Source: Marthasterias glacialis
Lineage: Eukaryota > Echinodermata > Asteroidea > Forcipulatida > Asteriidae
Length of the DNA stretch: 64,000 nt
NCBI GenBank assembly: GCA_911728455.2
Contig: OU452233.1
Span: 9,033,505-9,097,504, forward strand
Direction: 5' to 3'
The translations under genes and the position numbers were made by a program. Within the stretch, counting starts at the first letter, position 1; every line of letters begins with the position of its first letter. Under the pieces are notes generated by a model that was given only the letters and a program-made list of their open reading frames with translations, ran no database searches and was not told where the DNA came from. Shown piece by piece: positions 59,930-64,000 of the stretch.

Positions 59930-62420
59930 ATTTGCAGTTAGCTGCCATAGTCCTGCATCCGAAAATCTGGTTTTCCCGGCCAGCCAGGGCCATCTTCCGC
60001 CTTGAAATCAGCAGGGAGCGGGGCTGCTCCGAATTCGCTTCAAACGCCTGTCTAATGGCACTTTTGTACACGAAGCTGCAACATAGAGAAAACAAGACTT
60101 ACCAACGGCTCTATCTCCCAAAGTCTTGGCGGGAAACTGACAAGTCTGACACGGTCGGAAAGCCCTGTTCATGGGCTTTCCGAAAATGCCGGTCTTGGGG
60201 CTGCCAGATAAACAGGGAGGATGCCAGGGACCGCAGAGTGAGGACACCCCGAGGATGTCCAGTTCATTCGGCCATGGTGTGTGTACGTCAACAATAGCCA
60301 AGGCCGCTAGGTGTGTGCTGGACCGAAGCCAGCTAAAAAAAACGCCGAAAAAAGAAGTCGGCTGCGTCTAAGCCAATAACTCCAGAAATAATGGGGCTAG
60401 AGCGAATTTTTTTGTACTTGCAGTTAGCTGCCATAGTCCTACATCCGAAAATCTGGTTTTCCCGGCCAGCCAGGGCCATCTTCCGCCTTGAAATCAGCAG
60501 GGAGCGGGGCTGCTCCGAATTCGCTTCAAACGCCTGTCTAATGGCACTTTTGTACACGAAGCTGCAACATAGAGAAAACAAGACTTACCAACGGCTCTAT
60601 CTCCCAAAGTCTTGGCGGGAAACTGACAAGTCTGACACGGTCGGAAAGCCCTGTTCATGGGCTTTCCGAAAATGCCGGTCTCGGGGCTGCCAGATAAACA
60701 GGGAGGATGCCAGGGACCGCAGAGTGAGGACACCCCGAGGATGTCCAGTTCATTCGGCCATGGTGTGTGTACGTCAACAATAGCCAAGGCCGCTAGGTGT
60801 GTGCTGGACCGAAGCCAGCTAAAAAAAACGCCGAAAAAAGAAGTCGGCTGCGTCTAAGCCAATAACTCCAGAAATAATGGGGCTAGAGCGAATTTTTTTG
60901 TACTTGCAGTTAGCTGCCATAGTCCTACATCCGAAAATCTGGTTTTCCCGGCCAGCCAGGGCCATCTTCCGCCTTGAAATCACCAGGGAGCGGGGCTGCT
61001 CCGAATGCGCTTCAAACGCCTGTCTTATCGCACTTTTGTACACGAAGCTGCAACATAGAGAAAACAAGACTTACCAACGGCTCTATCTCCCAAAGTATTG
61101 GCGGGAAACTGACAAGTCTGACACGGTTGGAAAGCCCCGTTCATGGGCTTTCCGAAAATGCCGGTCTTGGGGCTGCCGGACAACTAGGGAGGATGCCAGG
61201 GACCGTGGAGTGAGGACACCCCGAGGATGTCCAGTTCATACGGCCATGCTGTGTGTACGTCAACAATAGCAAAGGCAGCTATGAGTGTGCTGGACTGAAG
61301 CCAGCTACAAAAACCGCCGAAAAAAGAAGTCGGCAGCGTCTAGGCCAATAACTCCAGAAATAATGGGGCTACAGAGAAATTTTTTTGTACCTGCAGTTAG
61401 CTGCCATAGTCCTGCATCCGGAAATCTGGTTTTCTCGACCAGCCAGGGCCATCTTCCGCCTTGAAATCACCAGGGAGCGGGGCTGCTCCGAATGCGCTTC
61501 AAACGCCAGTCTAATGGCACTTTTGTACACGAAGCTGCAACATAGAGAAAACAAGACTTACCAACGGCTCTATCTCCCAAAGTATTGGCGGAAAACTGAC
61601 AAATCTGACACGGTTGGAAAGCACTGTTCATGGGCTTTTCGAAAATGCCGGTCTTCGGGCTGCCGGATAAACAGGGAGGATACCAGGGACCGTGGAGTGA
61701 GGACACCCCGAGGATGTTCAGTTCATACGGCCATGCTGTGTGTACGTCAACAATAGCAAAGGCCGCTATGAGTGTGCTGGACCGAAGCCAGCTAAAAAAA
61801 ACGCCGAAAAAAGAAGTCGGCAGCGCCAAGACCAATAACTCCAGAAATAATGTGGCTAGAGAGAAATGTCTCGTACCTGCAGAAAGCTGCCATAGTCCTG
61901 CATCCAAAAATCTGGTTTTCTTGGCCAGCCAGGGCCATCTTCCGCCCTGAAATCACCAGGGAGCGGGGCTGCTCCGAATGCGCTTCAAACGCCTGTCTAA
62001 TGGCACTTTTGTACACGAAGCTGCAACATAGAGAAAACAAGACTTACCAACGGCTCTATCTCCCAAAGTATTGGCGTGAAACTGACAAGTCTGACACGGT
62101 TGGAAAGCACTGATCATGGGCTTTTCGAAAATGCCGGTCTTGGGGCTGCCGGATAAACAGGGAGGATGCCAGGGACCGCGGAGTGAAGACACCCCGAGGA
62201 TGTTCAGTTCATACGGCAATGCTGTGTGTACGTCATCATTAGCCAAGGCCGCTATGTGTGTGCTGGACCGAAGCCAGCTAAAAAAACGCCGAAAAAAGAA
62301 GTCGGCAGCGCCATGGCCATTAACCCCAGAAATAATGAGGCTAGAGAGAAATTTCTCGTACCTGTAGTTAGCTGCCATAGTCCTGCATCCGAAAATCTGG
62401 TTTTCCCGGCCAGCCAGGGC

Positions 62421-64000
62421 CATCTTCCGCCTTGAAATCAGCAGGGAGCGGGGCTGCTCCGAATGCGCTTCAAACGCCTGTCTTATGGCACTTTTGTACA
62501 CGAAGCTGCAACATAGAGAAAACAAGACTTACCAACGGCTCTATCTCCCAAAGTATTGGCGGGAAACTGACAAGTCTGACACGGTTGGAAAGCCCCGTTC
62601 ATGGGCTTTCCGAAAATGCCGGTCTTGGGGCTGCCGGACAAATAGGGAGGATGCCAGGGACCGTGGAGTGAGGACACCCCGAGGATGTCCAGTTCATACG
62701 GCCATGCTGTGTGTACGTCAACAATAGCCAAAGCAGCTATGTGTGAGCTGGACCGAAGCCAGCTAAAAAAAACGCCGAAAAAAGAAGTCGGCAGCGTCTA
62801 GGCCAATAACTCCAGAAATAATGGGGCTAGAGAGAAATTTCTTGTACCTGCAGTTAGCTTCCATAGTCCTACATCCGAAAATCTGGTTTTCCCGGCCAGC
62901 CAGGGCCATCTTCCGCCTTGAAATCAGCAGGGAGCGGGGCTGCTCCGAATGCGCTTCAAACGCCTGTCTTATTGCACTTTTGTACACGAAGCTGCAACAT
63001 AGAGAAAACAAGACTTACCAACGGCTCTATCTCCCAAAGTATTGGCGGGAAACTGACAAGTCTGACACGGTTGGAAAGCACTGATCATGGGCTTTTCGAA
63101 AATGCCGGTCTTGGGGCTGCCGGATAAACAGGGAGGATGCCAGGGACCGCGGAGTGAGGACACCCCGAGGATGTCCAGTTCATACGGCAATGCTGTGTGT
63201 ACGTCAACAATAGCAAAGGCCGCTATGAGTGTGCTGGACCGAAGCCAGCTAAAAAAAACGCCGAAAAAAGAAGTCGGCAGCGCCAAGACCAATAACTCCA
63301 GAAATAATGGGGTTAGAGAAAAATTTCTCGTACCTGCAGTTAGCTGCCATAGTCTTGCATCCAAAAATCTGGTTTTCCCGGCCAGCCAGGGCCATCTTCC
63401 GCCTTGAAATCAGCAGGGAGCGGGGCTGCTCCGAATGCGCTTCAAACGCCTGTCTAATGACACTTTTGTACACGAAGCTGCAACATAGAGCAAACAAGAC
63501 TTAGCAACGGCTTTATCTCCCAAAGTATTGGCGGGAAACTGACAAATCTGACACGGTTGGAAAGCCCTGTTCATGGGCTTTCCGAAAATGCCGGTCTTGG
63601 GGCTGCCGGATAAACAAGGAGGATGCCAGGTACCGCGGAGTGAGGACACCCCGAAGATGTCCAGTTCATACGGCCATGCTGTGTGTACGTCAACAATAGC
63701 CAAGGCCGCTATGTGTGCGCAGGACCGAAGCCAGCTAAAAAAAACCGCCCTGTTCATGGGCTTTCCGAAAATGCCGGTTTTGGGGCTGCTGGATAAACAG
63801 GGAGGATGCCAGGGACCGTGGAGTGAGGACACCCCAAGGATGTCCAGTTTATACGGCCATGCTGTGTGTACGTCAACAAAAGCAAAGGCCGCTATGAGTG
63901 TGCTGGACCGAAGCCAGCTAAAAAAAACGCCGAAAAAAGAAGTCGGCAGCGCCAAGACCAATAACTCCAGAAATAATGTCGCTAGAGAGAAATTTCTCGT
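62421..64000 (+). repeat. Long-range duplicated satellite segment, copy B
   Basis: Matches 58,350-59,929 and is cut by the window end, so the true length of the duplicated block is unknown. Confidence 0.85.
63748..63930 (+). repeat. Deleted satellite monomer (183 bp), copy 3
   Basis: Same junction again, 4,071 bases after copy 2 (eight monomers plus 183). It lies inside the repeated segment that ends the window. Confidence 0.9.

Larger units (their letters stand above)
47741..64000 (+). repeat. Tandem satellite array, monomer about 486 bp
   Basis: The landmark ATGGGCTTTCCGAAAATGCC (or its ATGGGCTTTTCG form) recurs at 485-487 base intervals from 48,620 to the end: about 30 full monomers plus three short ones. 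Each monomer has, in order: ACTCCAGAAATAATG, a TTAGCTGCCATAGTC-like block, TCCCGGCCAGCCAGGGCC, CTTCAAACGCCTGTC, TTTTGTACACGAAGCTG, GGCGGGAAACTGACAAG, the GGAAAGCCC/GGGCTTTCC hairpin, GAGGACACCCCGAGGATG, GTGTACGTCAAC, GCTGGACCGAAGCCAGC and an A tract. Variants at GCGCCAAGACC, GCGTCTAGGCC and GCGCCATGGCC define monomer types. The array continues past the window. Open frames on both strands are by-products of a length divisible by three unless shown otherwise. Confidence 0.97.

Noticed and set aside
48503-64000. Dozens of open frames of 60-263 codons on both strands
   Set aside because: They repeat with the satellite period, overlap one another on both strands and end at variable homopolymers. 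No domain is recognisable, so I list them as satellite, not genes.
47741-64000. CRISPR array
   Set aside because: Regular spacing, but the units are 486 bp of continuous repeat without unique spacers, and the genome is animal.

Overview
The window is animal nuclear DNA. It has a large gene split by GT-AG introns, tRNA-derived SINEs, many short foldback elements and a satellite array. The gene's protein matches the FMR1/FXR family of metazoans. The class II tRNA-headed SINEs, the foldbacks with ends like CCCAATTTCATAGAGCTGCT, and the abundant TACATGTA words look to me like a marine deuterostome, most likely an echinoderm. That placement is from memory of such genomes and is not proven here.

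Layout. Positions 1-11,480 are the 3' flank (and probably the 3'UTR) of the gene; I see no other gene there, only SINE and foldback copies, minisatellites and an octamer-motif cluster. Positions 11,481-42,886 on the minus strand hold one complete FMR1/FXR homologue in 14 coding exons. The exon lengths sum to 2,190 bases (729 residues plus stop) and every intron phase agrees across its junction. Protein order: two Tudor/Agenet repeats, a KH0-like region, KH1 (GAHG loop), KH2 (GKNG loop), a leucine-rich export-like segment, two RG/RGG blocks, an acidic segment, a basic cluster and a C-terminus ending LVNGTA. Exon 1 (17 codons) is separated from exon 2 by a 17.9 kb intron full of foldback elements and ACATGT-type simple repeats. 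Positions 42,887-44,220 are the likely promoter and leader region. A TATA-like box, a CRE/YY1 motif pair and a consensus donor of a possible non-coding first exon give two competing start models.

Positions 44,220-47,300 are non-genic, with a reverse SINE, a palindromic minisatellite and a strong hairpin. From about 47,330 to the window end runs a tandem satellite with a monomer of about 486 bp: roughly 30 full monomers, three copies of a 183-bp deleted monomer, and degenerate monomers at the left edge. It has higher-order structure: a nearly exact 1,943-bp four-monomer tandem duplication, and a segment repeated 4,071 bp apart that runs off the window. On the minus strand most core monomers carry a consensus donor and acceptor only 27 bases apart, a reading frame whose openness depends on an A7/A8 tract, and a conserved hairpin. 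The satellite is the least explained part of the window. Nothing here shows that it encodes a protein.
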